NCBI RefSeq assembly: GCF_000416235.1 | Contig: NZ_ATLO01000010.1 | Location: forward strand, 124,001 to 188,000 | Direction: 5' to 3' | Length of the DNA stretch: 64,000 nucleotides | Origin: Pseudomonas sp. CFII64 | GTDB taxonomy: Bacteria > Pseudomonadota > Gammaproteobacteria > Pseudomonadales > Pseudomonadaceae | The notes under the pieces: generated by a model | Told to the model about the DNA's origin: nothing | Databases searched by the model: none | Seen by the model: only the letters and a program-made list of their open reading frames with translations | Shown: piece by piece, positions 1 through 7,408 of the stretch | Numbering within the stretch: the first letter of the stretch is position 1 | Layout: the number at the start of each line of letters is the position of its first letter | Translations under genes and position numbers: made by a program

Positions 1-69
1 ATGACCGCGATCCTGCAGATGAAGAAGCTTGATATCGCAAGGCTGGAACGAGCATTCAGCGGAGAGTGA
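1..69 (+). CDS. C-terminal tail of a VOC/PhnB-like protein (partial)
   Basis: An open frame enters the window at base 1 and stops at TGA 67-69, giving 22 residues that begin MTAILQMKKLDIARLERAF. This ending, with a methionine-rich helix followed by a KKLDI block, resembles the C-terminus of VOC-superfamily proteins of the PhnB / 3-demethylubiquinone methyltransferase-like group, whose last helix commonly reads like QAMLQMKKLDIAALERA. The start of the gene lies outside the window. The next gene is convergent on the minus strand. The family assignment rests on the tail only. Confidence 0.45.
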   Translation: MTAILQMKKLDIARLERAFSGE

Positions 70-151
70 AGAGGGGCGCAACAAGCCTGTGCAATGCTTT
101 GCAAAGGCTTGTTCGTCAGGCGCTGCACGCGGGGCAGCGGTGGTTCAATGC

Positions 152-490
152 CTAGCTGCCGCCGCCACTGCCACCGCTTCCACCATTGCCACCCGCGCCG
201 CCGCTACTGCCATCGCCACCGCCGCCGCTGCCGCCCATGCCTTGTTTGTTGCTCATGCCGCCGCCGGTGCTGTTGTCCATGCCTTGGTTGGCGGGTTCCG
301 GGTCCATGCCTTTCACGCCTGGGCTGGTGCCTTTGGCACCTGGATTCGTGCCGTCGGTGTTTTTTTCCAGTGGGACTTTCGGCGCGTTGTCCACGGGATC
401 GGTCGGCCCGGTGGAACCGGCAAATGCCGTTCCCGCAACCGTGACCAGCAAGCCGGACAGGGCGAGGGCGGTCAGTCTTTTGTTGAACAT
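152..490 (-). CDS. Small secreted glycine-rich protein, unknown function
   Basis: This encodes about 112 residues. I chose the ATG at 488-490 because it gives a classical signal peptide (MFNKRLTALALSGLL, then a hydrophobic core ending near AFA), although an in-frame ATG exists 30 bases upstream. The mature part is a Pro/Asn/Lys-rich stretch with repeated 'GxxPGxKGxxPG' character. It is followed by a C-terminal tail of about 50 residues that is almost entirely Gly and Ser, with a few Met, Asn and Asp. No enzyme motif is visible. Such low-complexity exported proteins occur in Pseudomonas without assigned function. It is likely periplasmic and intrinsically disordered. It sits alone between convergent partners, with no operon context. 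Confidence 0.7.
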   Translation of the reverse strand: MFNKRLTALALSGLLVTVAGTAFAGSTGPTDPVDNAPKVPLEKNTDGTNPGAKGTSPGVKGMDPEPANQGMDNSTGGGMSNKQGMGGSGGGGDGSSGGAGGNGGSGGSGGGS

Positions 491-582
491 GATGTGAGTC
501 TCCATTGTTATTGGGGCCATACATCTGTTTGGTTGCGTGACTCACGATATAGGTGCCGCTGCGCCCGACCAACGGCAGCGCG

Positions 583-1488
583 TCAGAAACGATAAATCTC
601 GGGAATTTCCCTCTTGATGAAGGCGTGCATGTGCTCAAGAAAGCTGTCCTGCAGGCGCGAAGCTTCGCCGTGCACCGGCAACAGCATGCAGAAATCCATC
701 TCGATGGCCGGCTTGAAGGCTTTGAATACAATGCCTTTTCCTCGATATTCCACGGCGCTGATCGCATCGACCAGCGCGACGCCCAGACCTTGCTCGACGA
801 AGCCGCACATGGGCAGCGACAGTTGGGTTTCCAGGCGCAATTGGCGCTCCACGTTGTGCGTCGCGAAAATCGTATCAATCTGTTGCCGGGAACCGATGGC
901 GTGTGGGTATGAGATGAAGGCTTCACCTTCGAGATCCTGCGGCACGATAAGGGGTTTGTCCTGCAGACGATGCCCTGCGGGAACCGCGCACAGCATTCGC
1001 GTGGCGAGCAACTTCTCGCCACGGGGACTTGGATAAGTATTGGGCAGGACAATGATGCCCAGGTCGCAGCGTTGACTGGCCACCAGATCAATCACCTCGC
1101 GCGACGAATTCACCACCAAGGATATCTGCACCTGATCATGCTCGGCGATGAACCCGGCGATGGCTCGCGGTAAAAAAGACAAGCCCATGGCTGGCGCGCA
1201 GGCGATCTGCAGCGCGCCGCGCTTGAGGTTATGAATGTCCCTTGCCGTGCGGGCAATGCGCTCGACCCCGATCAGCGACCTTTGCACTTCCTGATACAGC
1301 GTCATGGCTTCGGCAGTGGGCTGCAAGCGGCCTTTGATGCGGTCGAACAGTGCGAAGCCGATGTCATCTTCCAGGCTGGCGATCAGGCGAGTCGCCGCCG
1401 GTTGCGAGATATGCAGCATCTCTGCGGCGCGCGTCACGGTCTGGCCAAGAATCACTGCACGAAAGGCTTCGAGTTGGCGCAGATTCAT
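583..1488 (-). CDS. LysR-type regulator, OccR/NocR-like
   Basis: This LysR-type transcriptional regulator has 301 residues from the chosen start MNLRQLEAFRAV. Two in-frame ATGs lie upstream, but this one matches the family N-terminus. Residues 1-60 form the winged helix-turn-helix (TRAAEMLHISQPAATRLI) and the rest is a periplasmic-binding-protein-like effector domain. The N-terminus and the spacing of the effector domain resemble OccR/NocR regulators of octopine and nopaline catabolism. It is divergent from the FAD oxidoreductase at 1634, and the 145-base gap holds TTTTCATC at 1568-1575 with its inverse GATGAAAA at 1617-1624, plus a small TGAT-AA-ATCA palindrome at 1597-1606. By LysR convention it probably controls the divergent cluster. 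Family is firm; the inducer is inferred. Confidence 0.85.
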   Translation of the reverse strand: MNLRQLEAFRAVILGQTVTRAAEMLHISQPAATRLIASLEDDIGFALFDRIKGRLQPTAEAMTLYQEVQRSLIGVERIARTARDIHNLKRGALQIACAPAMGLSFLPRAIAGFIAEHDQVQISLVVNSSREVIDLVASQRCDLGIIVLPNTYPSPRGEKLLATRMLCAVPAGHRLQDKPLIVPQDLEGEAFISYPHAIGSRQQIDTIFATHNVERQLRLETQLSLPMCGFVEQGLGVALVDAISAVEYRGKGIVFKAFKPAIEMDFCMLLPVHGEASRLQDSFLEHMHAFIKREIPEIYRF

Positions 1489-1633
1489 AATCATCAACCC
1501 ATAACAAAAAAACATGAGTGAACGAAAATAAAGCATTTTTAAAGCGCGCGTCAGCCTTCTAGGATCATTTTCATCGAATCAAGACGGCCTAATCATTGAT
1601 AAATCAGGTCGCAATAGATGAAAAACGGGCCTT

Positions 1634-2758
1634 ATGCATAAATCTGATGTGATTGTCGTAGGCGGTGGTCTGGTGGGGATGTCCATTGCTTATGGACTGG
1701 CTCTGCTGGGGCGGCAGGTCTGCGTCCTGGATGAGGGCGACGATGCGTTTCGCGCTGCGCGAGGCAACTTCGGATTGCTCTGGGTTCAGAGCAAGGGCTA
1801 CCACATGAGTCCCTATGCCCGGTGGACTCGTGAGTCGGTGGCGCTGTGGCCGCAACTGGATGCAGCGCTGCGTGCCGATACCGGAGTCGAGATTCACCTG
1901 CGCCAGTCTGGCGGTTTTCAGCTGTGCCTGAGCGATGAGGAAATGGCCGAGGAAACCCGCCGTCTGCTGTGGCTGCGCGAGGCTTTCGACGGCGATTATC
2001 CCTTCGAGCTGCTGGACCCGGCGCAATTGCGCAGCCGCTTGCCGGGCATCGGTCCTGAGGTGGTCGGTGCGTGCTTTTCGCCAATGGACGGCCACGTCAA
2101 TCCACTCAAGCTGCTGCGCGCCCTGTACGCGGCCTGCCAGTTGCGCGGAGTGCAGGTGATCAGCGGTCAACGTGTGGATGCCATCGGCCAACATGCCGAA
2201 GGTTTCGAAGTCGCGGTTGGCGAGCAACGGTTTCACGGCGAACAGCTGGTGTTGGCTGCCGGACTGGGCAATCGGCCATTGGGCGCCGAGCTTGGGCTGG
2301 ATGTGCCAGTGCGACCCAATCGCGGGCAGATTCTGGTGACTGAACGCCTCAAGCCGTTTTTGCATTACCCCACTACTTACGTCCGGCAAACCGACGAAGG
2401 CACCGTGCAGCTCGGCGATTCCCTGGAGTCGGTGGGCTTCGACGACAGGACCAGCAGCGACGTCATGGGCGATATCGCCAGACGCGGTATCCAGTGTTTT
2501 CCACGCCTGGGTCAGGTGCGACTGGTCCGGGCCTGGGGCGCGCTGCGGGTATTGAGCGCCGACGGTTTTCCTATCTATGAGGCACCGACAACTTGCCCAG
2601 GCGCCTTCGTGGTCAGTTGCCACAGCGGCGTGACGCTGGCCGCCGCCCACGTGCTGCGGCTTGCTCCGTGGATAGCCGGGCAGGGCGATGAACAACCCAT
2701 TCAACCATTCAGCCTTGCCCGATTCCGCGGCGTGGTCGAGGTAGGTCATGCTCACTGA
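1634..2758 (+). CDS. FAD-dependent amino-acid/opine dehydrogenase, beta-type (DadA-like) subunit
   Basis: This 374-residue protein of the DAO/DadA family begins with a Rossmann FAD-binding motif (VIVVGGGLVGMSIAYGL, residues about 5-21). The family oxidises C-N bonds of D-amino acids, sarcosine, hydroxyproline or opines to imines. Its length, and its grouping with a small [2Fe-2S] protein and an HcnB-like flavoprotein, match heteromeric enzymes such as opine oxidase (OoxB), hydrogen cyanide synthase HcnC and D-hydroxyproline dehydrogenase. The ATG at 1634 directly precedes the FAD motif. Its stop lies 11 bases inside the next gene, so translation is probably coupled. The HCN synthase reading is unlikely because the surrounding genes (RidA, amino-acid-binding protein, OccR-like regulator) point to amino-acid derivative catabolism. 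Confidence 0.85.
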   Translation: MHKSDVIVVGGGLVGMSIAYGLALLGRQVCVLDEGDDAFRAARGNFGLLWVQSKGYHMSPYARWTRESVALWPQLDAALRADTGVEIHLRQSGGFQLCLSDEEMAEETRRLLWLREAFDGDYPFELLDPAQLRSRLPGIGPEVVGACFSPMDGHVNPLKLLRALYAACQLRGVQVISGQRVDAIGQHAEGFEVAVGEQRFHGEQLVLAAGLGNRPLGAELGLDVPVRPNRGQILVTERLKPFLHYPTTYVRQTDEGTVQLGDSLESVGFDDRTSSDVMGDIARRGIQCFPRLGQVRLVRAWGALRVLSADGFPIYEAPTTCPGAFVVSCHSGVTLAAAHVLRLAPWIAGQGDEQPIQPFSLARFRGVVEVGHAH

Positions 2759-3074
2759 AGCGTTGTTTCGCAGTATCGACAGTGAGGCCGGGCGCGTCGA
2801 TATCCAGTTCGAGGGGCAACCCTTGTCAGTGCCCGCCGAGATGTCCCTGGCAGCTGCGTTACTGGCCAGCGGCGTCCACCAGACTCGGGAAAGTGCCATC
2901 AACGGCCGGCCCGGCGCGCCTTATTGCATGATGGGCGTCTGTTTCGAATGTGTGGTGGAGATCGATGGGCTGGCTAACTGTCAGGCCTGTCTCACTGCGG
3001 TGCGGCCCGGCATGAGCGTGCGGGTTCAGGCTGGCGCTCGGGATTTGCTGCCCTGGAGCGACGAAGATGAATGA
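2748..3074 (+). CDS. Small [2Fe-2S]-binding subunit of the oxidoreductase complex
   Basis: This 108-residue protein resembles the HcnA or gamma-subunit ferredoxin-like domain (Fer2_4 type). A beta-grasp N-terminal half is followed by the cysteine ligands, in the order CMMGVCFEC and then CQAC, at residues about 64-86. It should pass electrons between the two flavoprotein subunits. It overlaps the upstream gene by 11 bases and the downstream gene by 8 bases, which supports one translationally coupled heterotrimer. All four cysteines typical of the family are present, so it looks functional. Confidence 0.85.
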   Translation: MLTEALFRSIDSEAGRVDIQFEGQPLSVPAEMSLAAALLASGVHQTRESAINGRPGAPYCMMGVCFECVVEIDGLANCQACLTAVRPGMSVRVQAGARDLLPWSDEDE

Positions 3075-4485
3075 TCAGCCCGTGGATTTGCTGATCATCG
3101 GCGCCGGCCCCGCCGGGATGAGTGCAGCCATCGAAGCGTCACGCCTGGGGCTGAGGGTCGTCGTGCTGGATGAGCAAGCCAGTCCTGGTGGACAGATTTA
3201 CCGCAATATTCGCAGTGCAGACGCCCGCAGTTGTGCGGTACTCGGCGCCGACTATGTAGCGGGTGGTGAACTCGCCGAGGCCTTTATGGCCAGTGCCGTG
3301 GATTACCGCCCCGGCGCGTCGGTGTGGCAAATCACGCCGGAGCGGCGTGTGCATTTCCTGGTCGATGGTGGTGCCGAAGTCTTGCAGGCGCGCCACCTGT
3401 TGATCGCGACAGGGGCGTTCGAACGACCGATGCCGATTCCAGGCTGGACCTTGCCCGGCGTAATGACCGCCGGAGCGGGGCAGATCCTGCTCAAGAGTGC
3501 CGCGCTTATTCCGGCCGGACCTGTGGTGCTCGCCGGTTGCGGCCCCTTGTTGTATCTGCTGGCGGTGCAATACCTGCGCGCCGGAATCGCCATTCTGGCG
3601 CTGGTCGACACCAGCAGCCACGGCGATGCACTACGCAGTTGGCGGCAACTGCCCGGCGCCTTGCGCGGTTGGCGGGATTTGCTCAAAGGGCTGCGCCTGC
3701 TGGCGGAATTGAAACGCGCGGGCGTCCGACATTTTCGCAGCGCGCGCCAGCTTCGTGTCGAGGGCGAGGGTCGCGCGACGGGCTTGAGCTTCAATTGCGC
3801 CGGTCGTCCCTGGACGCTGCCAGCATCGTTGATCCTGCTGCATCAGGGCGTGGTGCCCAATACCCAGATTAGCTGGTCCTTGCGGGTCGAGCATGACTGG
3901 AATGAGCAACAGGCCTGCTGGGTTGCACGCCGTGATGCCGACGGTCAGACCAGCCTGCCGGGTATCTTCATCGCCGGTGATGGCGGGGCGATTGGCGGCG
4001 CCAGTGTTGCGCGGTCACAAGGTCGTCTCGCGGCCCTGACGATGGCCTATCAACAACAACGTATCGACCAGGCACAGTTCAAGCGTCTGGCCAAACCCTG
4101 GCGACAGGCCTTGGGTCGCGAGAATGCGGCACGGCCTTTGATCGACGCGCTGTATCGCCCGCAAGCGGAAAACCGCATCCCTGGGGATGACGTCACGGTC
4201 TGCCGCTGCGAAGAGGTCAGCGCCGGTGCGATTCGCCAGTACGTCGATCTGGGCTGTCTGGGTCCCAATCAGACCAAGGCATTCGGACGCTGCGGCATGG
4301 GGCCTTGCCAGGGGCGCATGTGCGGGTTGACGGTCACCGAAATCATCGCCGAGCGGCGACGGATCAGTCCTGCGCAAGTGGGCTATTACCGAATTCGTTC
4401 GCCGCTCAAACCCATCACGCTCAAGCAGTTGGCCGCTGAAAAGCCTTCCACCGAGTGCCAATCTTCAATTAATACCACCCCTTAA
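3067..4485 (+). CDS. FAD/NAD(P)-type oxidoreductase, alpha-type (HcnB/OoxA-like) subunit with C-terminal Fe-S domain
   Basis: This 472-residue pyridine nucleotide-disulfide-oxidoreductase fold protein opens with an FAD motif (LLIIGAGPAGMSAAIEA, residues about 8-24). A second nucleotide-binding region lies near residues 140-180, and GIFIAGDGG closes the FAD domain near residue 300. The C-terminal part carries a BFD-like cysteine cluster (CRCEEV, then GRCGMGPCQGRMC), seen in opine oxidase OoxA and D-hydroxyproline dehydrogenase alpha subunits. It is the second flavin subunit of the complex encoded with the two preceding genes. The RidA gene starts 14 bases after its stop. The substrate cannot be read from the sequence. 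Confidence 0.85.
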   Translation: MNDQPVDLLIIGAGPAGMSAAIEASRLGLRVVVLDEQASPGGQIYRNIRSADARSCAVLGADYVAGGELAEAFMASAVDYRPGASVWQITPERRVHFLVDGGAEVLQARHLLIATGAFERPMPIPGWTLPGVMTAGAGQILLKSAALIPAGPVVLAGCGPLLYLLAVQYLRAGIAILALVDTSSHGDALRSWRQLPGALRGWRDLLKGLRLLAELKRAGVRHFRSARQLRVEGEGRATGLSFNCAGRPWTLPASLILLHQGVVPNTQISWSLRVEHDWNEQQACWVARRDADGQTSLPGIFIAGDGGAIGGASVARSQGRLAALTMAYQQQRIDQAQFKRLAKPWRQALGRENAARPLIDALYRPQAENRIPGDDVTVCRCEEVSAGAIRQYVDLGCLGPNQTKAFGRCGMGPCQGRMCGLTVTEIIAERRRISPAQVGYYRIRSPLKPITLKQLAAEKPSTECQSSINTTP

Positions 4486-4498
4486 TAAGGAATTTCCC

Positions 4499-4855
4499 AT
4501 GAGTACACCCATCCACCGTATCGAAAGCAACGCGCGATTAAGCAGAAGCGTCGTGCACAACGGCGTGGCCTGGCTGAGTGGCATCGTCGCCGCCGATTGC
4601 ACCCAGGACATTCGCGGTCAGACCCGTCAGGTGCTGGCGCGTGTCGACGAATTGCTGGCAGCGTCCGGCAGCGACAAGAGTCGTTTGCTCAGCGTGCAGA
4701 TCTGGATGAAGGACATGAGCGCTGACTTCGCCGGCATGAACGAAACCTGGAGCGCCTGGGTGGATGCCACGCAGACCCCGGCTCGGGCCACCGCGCAAGT
4801 GATGTTCGACGACCCGCAGATCCTGCTGGAGCTGATCGTTACCGCTGCCGTCTGA
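4499..4855 (+). CDS. RidA family enamine/imine deaminase
   Basis: This 118-residue RidA/YjgF/UK114 family protein hydrolyses reactive enamine or imine intermediates to ketones, protecting PLP enzymes from damage. The conserved arginine block (TPARATAQV, near residue 100) and the downstream glutamate in LLELIV are both present, so the imine-binding site appears intact. It lies 14 bases after the flavoprotein gene. That is the expected partner context, because FAD amino-acid oxidases release imines. It is therefore probably dedicated to the product of the adjacent complex. The start ATG at 4499 follows a plausible AAGGA ribosome site. Confidence 0.9.
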   Translation: MSTPIHRIESNARLSRSVVHNGVAWLSGIVAADCTQDIRGQTRQVLARVDELLAASGSDKSRLLSVQIWMKDMSADFAGMNETWSAWVDATQTPARATAQVMFDDPQILLELIVTAAV

Positions 4856-4983
4856 CCTTTGCTTGTCATGGAGTAGGGCGCCAACAGAGCGCTCACTCCC
4901 GCTGTTCACATTGCTGCTGCCAATAACGGCCACGATCCCTTCCGGGGCGGGACCGATTTGAACAACATCGTCTGGAGCCATGC

Positions 4984-5766
4984 ATGAACCTGAAAAACAC
5001 CGCCATCAAACTCGGCCTCGCCTCACTTCTGGCGCTGGCCGTCAACGCCCAGGCCGCCGAGCCGCAGCTGCGCATCGGTATCGAAGCCGCTTACCCACCA
5101 TTTGCGTCCAAGACGCCGGACAACCAGATCGTCGGCTTTGACTACGACATCGGCCAGGCGCTTTGCGCCGAGATGAAAGTCGAATGCGTCTGGAAGGAAA
5201 ACGAGTTCGACGGCTTGATTCCGGCCCTCAAGGTCAAGAAGGTCGACGCGATCATCTCCTCGATGTCGATGACGCCGGAGCGTATGAAGTCCGTGGACTT
5301 CAGCGACCGCTATTATCGAATCCCGGCGCGGCTGGTGGTGCGCAAGGACAGCGGCATCACTGACGTGCCGGCGCAGCTCAAAGGCAAGCGGATCGGCGTG
5401 CAGCGGGCCACCAACTTCGAGCGCTACGCCACTGAAAAATTCGTCCCGCAGGGGGCAATCCTCGTGCCGTACAGCTCGCAGAATGAGGTGTTCCTCGACC
5501 TGCTGGGTGGCCGACTGGATGCGACCATGGCCAGCTCCGTGGCCATCGACGAAGGTTTGCTGAAGAAACCCGAAGGCAAGGATTACCAGTTCGTTGGCCC
5601 GACGTTCACCGAAGAAAAGTACTTCGGAACCGGCATCGGCGTCGCCGTGCGCAAAAACGATCCATTGGCTGGCCGCTTCACTCAGGCGATTGCCGCAATC
5701 CGCGCCAATGGCACGTACGAGAAAATTCGTCTGAAGTATTTCGATTTCGATATTTACGGGGAATAA
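4984..5766 (+). CDS. Amino-acid ABC transporter periplasmic binding protein (HisJ/ArgT/OccT-like)
   Basis: This 260-residue family 3 solute-binding protein has a cleavable signal peptide (hydrophobic core LASLLALAV, cleavage after AQA near residue 24). The mature protein has the typical LRIGIEAAYPPF start and GFDYDIGQAL block of lysine/arginine/ornithine, histidine and opine binding proteins. The cationic amino-acid-type signature fits an opine or basic D-amino-acid ligand. No permease or ATPase gene follows; the next 540 bases hold repeats and a terminator. The protein must therefore deliver to a transporter encoded elsewhere. It lies 128 bases downstream of RidA, in the same direction, and is probably part of the same transcription unit. 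Confidence 0.85.
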   Translation: MNLKNTAIKLGLASLLALAVNAQAAEPQLRIGIEAAYPPFASKTPDNQIVGFDYDIGQALCAEMKVECVWKENEFDGLIPALKVKKVDAIISSMSMTPERMKSVDFSDRYYRIPARLVVRKDSGITDVPAQLKGKRIGVQRATNFERYATEKFVPQGAILVPYSSQNEVFLDLLGGRLDATMASSVAIDEGLLKKPEGKDYQFVGPTFTEEKYFGTGIGVAVRKNDPLAGRFTQAIAAIRANGTYEKIRLKYFDFDIYGE

Positions 5767-5814
5767 CCGATAAATCTGTAGGCGCGAGGCTTGCCCGCAA
5801 ATGCCTGAGCTGTC

Positions 5815-6071
5815 GGACCGGATTTATCCCGGAAGATCTTGTAGGACCGGATTCATCCGGGAGGGCGTCGGGGCAGCCAACGAGAGAGTCGGAGCCTATC
5901 CCGGCCTCCTCGCGAATGAATTCGCTCCTACGTTTTCGAAATCGGCGCGATTGTTGGACCGGATTCATCCCGGAAGATCTTGTAGGACCGGATTCATCCG
6001 GGAGGGCGTCGGTTCAGTCAGCGGGATAACCGGAGCCTATCCCGGCCTCCTCGCGAATGAATTCGCTCCTA
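5815..6071 (+). repeat. Tandem duplication of a 116-base REP-like element
   Basis: Two direct copies lie at 5815-5930 and 5956-6071, with a period of 141 bases. Each carries the palindromic Pseudomonas repeat core (taggaccggattcatccggg) and ends with the gaattcgctccta block. The copies differ mainly in a short internal stretch after ggcgtcgg. The stretch from 5767 to 5814 holds a partial related element (gtaggcgcgaggcttgcccgc). These open frames do not look coding. Confidence 0.85.
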
Positions 6072-6118
6072 AAGTAATGGCTTTAAGCCTTTAGTTTTCC
6101 CCTCGCACTAAAAAAGCG

Positions 6119-6155
6119 CAAACCCCCGTATTCATTGACTGAATCCGGGGGTTTT
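6119..6155 (+). terminator. Rho-independent terminator upstream of pstS
   Basis: A strong hairpin pairs AAACCCCCG-ATTCA with TGAAT-CGGGGGTTT around a short loop. It is followed by GTTTTTGGTTTTT on the plus strand. It closes transcription coming from the upstream cluster and insulates pstS, whose start lies about 150 bases further on. Confidence 0.8.
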
Positions 6156-6205
6156 TGGTTTTTGGCGCGTAAGACATCTCCTACAAAAAATCCCGAAATC
6201 GACAC

Positions 6206-6250
6206 AACTCGACTGATTGTCATTAAACCGCAACATTCCGAGGATTAAAT
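6206..6250 (+). promoter_or_regulatory. Weak candidate Pho box upstream of pstS
   Basis: TTGTCAT at 6217-6223 matches 6 of 7 bases of the PhoB repeat CTGTCAT. It is followed, at the expected 11-base pitch, by poorer repeats (CCGCAAC, then CGAGGAT). PhoB control of pst genes is established in general, but this site is degenerate and is offered as a candidate only. Confidence 0.3.
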
Positions 6251-6306
6251 CCGCATCGGGCCTTCCCATGGATGGGCCATCAAAATTCTCTTGTTGAGGT
6301 ATTGCC

Positions 6307-7326
6307 GTGATACTGCTGACTAAAAAACGCTTGTCGCTTCTGATCGCTTCGCTGTGCCTGAGCGGTATGGCCCATGCGACTGACGTAACGGGCGCTGGTT
6401 CGAGTTTCGTTTTTCCGGTTATCTCCAAGTGGTCCCAGGACTACAGCAAAACCGCGGACAACCGCATCAACTATCAGTCCATCGGTTCGGGCGGCGGTAT
6501 CGCTCAGATCAAGGCGGCCACTGTTGACTTCGGCGCATCCGATGCCCCGATGTCCGCAGACGACCTGAAAGCCGGCGGCCTGGGTCAGTTCCCAAGCGTG
6601 ATCGGCGGTATCGTGCCGATCGTCAACGTTGAAGGCGTGGAAAGCGGCGAGCTGAAGCTGGATGGCCCAACCATCGCCAAGATCTTCATGGGCGACATCA
6701 AGAAGTGGAACGATCCGGCCATCGCTGAATTGAACTCCGGCGTGAAGCTGCCAGATTCCCTGATCACCGTTGTCCACCGTTCGGACGGTTCGGGTACCAC
6801 TTACAACTTCACTAACTACCTGAGCAAAGTCAGCCCGGAGTGGAACGAGAAGTTGAAGTTTGGTTCGACAGTCGTCTGGCCAGCCGGTGTGGGTGGCAAG
6901 GGTAACGAAGGTGTTTCTGCCTACGTGAAGCAGATCAAGGGTTCGATCGGTTACGTCGAATACTCTTACGCTGTGACCAACAAACTGTCTTACACCCAGC
7001 TGAAAAACGCTGCCGGCAAGTTCATCAAGCCTGACGCCAAAGCGTTCGCTGCTGCTGCTGACACCGCCGATTGGGCAAGCGCCAAAGACTTCAACCTGAT
7101 CATGACCAACGCTCCGGGCGAAGGCGCATGGCCAATCACAGCCACTACCTGGATCATCATGTACAAGCAAGCCAAGAACGCAGAGAAAAGCGCTGCGGCC
7201 TTTGACTTCTTCAAGTGGTCCCTGGAAAACGGCCAGAAACAAGCCGAGTCGCTGGACTATGTTGCGCTGCCCAAGTCGTTGGTTGACCGCGTAGAAGGCT
7301 ACTGGAAAGCGGAATTCACCAAGTAA
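6307..7326 (+). CDS. pstS: Phosphate ABC transporter substrate-binding protein
   Basis: This 339-residue periplasmic phosphate-binding protein has a GTG start at 6307, which gives a signal peptide (ILLTKKRLSLLIASLCL, cleavage after AHA at about residue 24). A GAGG lies about eight bases upstream. The mature protein shows the PstS phosphate-binding signatures: TGAGSSF at the N-terminus, GSGGG in the middle loop, VDFGASDAP and the HRSDGSGT segment. It captures orthophosphate for PstCA. It is the first gene of pstSCAB, 82 bases before pstC. Its length matches E. coli PstS (346). It is expected to be induced by PhoB under phosphate starvation. Confidence 0.95.
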   Translation: MILLTKKRLSLLIASLCLSGMAHATDVTGAGSSFVFPVISKWSQDYSKTADNRINYQSIGSGGGIAQIKAATVDFGASDAPMSADDLKAGGLGQFPSVIGGIVPIVNVEGVESGELKLDGPTIAKIFMGDIKKWNDPAIAELNSGVKLPDSLITVVHRSDGSGTTYNFTNYLSKVSPEWNEKLKFGSTVVWPAGVGGKGNEGVSAYVKQIKGSIGYVEYSYAVTNKLSYTQLKNAAGKFIKPDAKAFAAAADTADWASAKDFNLIMTNAPGEGAWPITATTWIIMYKQAKNAEKSAAAFDFFKWSLENGQKQAESLDYVALPKSLVDRVEGYWKAEFTK

Positions 7327-7408
7327 GCGTTCCAGGCCCGTACACCCCTGTCAGCGTGTCGCGATATCGACCCGGTGACAGGGGCTTTTCCTTGCGAGTG
7401 GACCCAAC

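Noticed and set aside
1604..2902. Minus-strand ORF of 432 codons opposite the DadA-like gene
   Set aside because: It is an antisense shadow; the plus-strand product has clear FAD motifs.
1634..4485. Hydrogen cyanide synthase hcnABC
   Set aside because: The gene order is reversed (DadA-like subunit first), and RidA, a binding protein and an OccR-like regulator surround it, which better fits amino-acid derivative oxidation.
5815..6071. CRISPR array
   Set aside because: There are only two copies of about 116 bases, with one 25-base gap and no cas gene; these are REP-type repeats.
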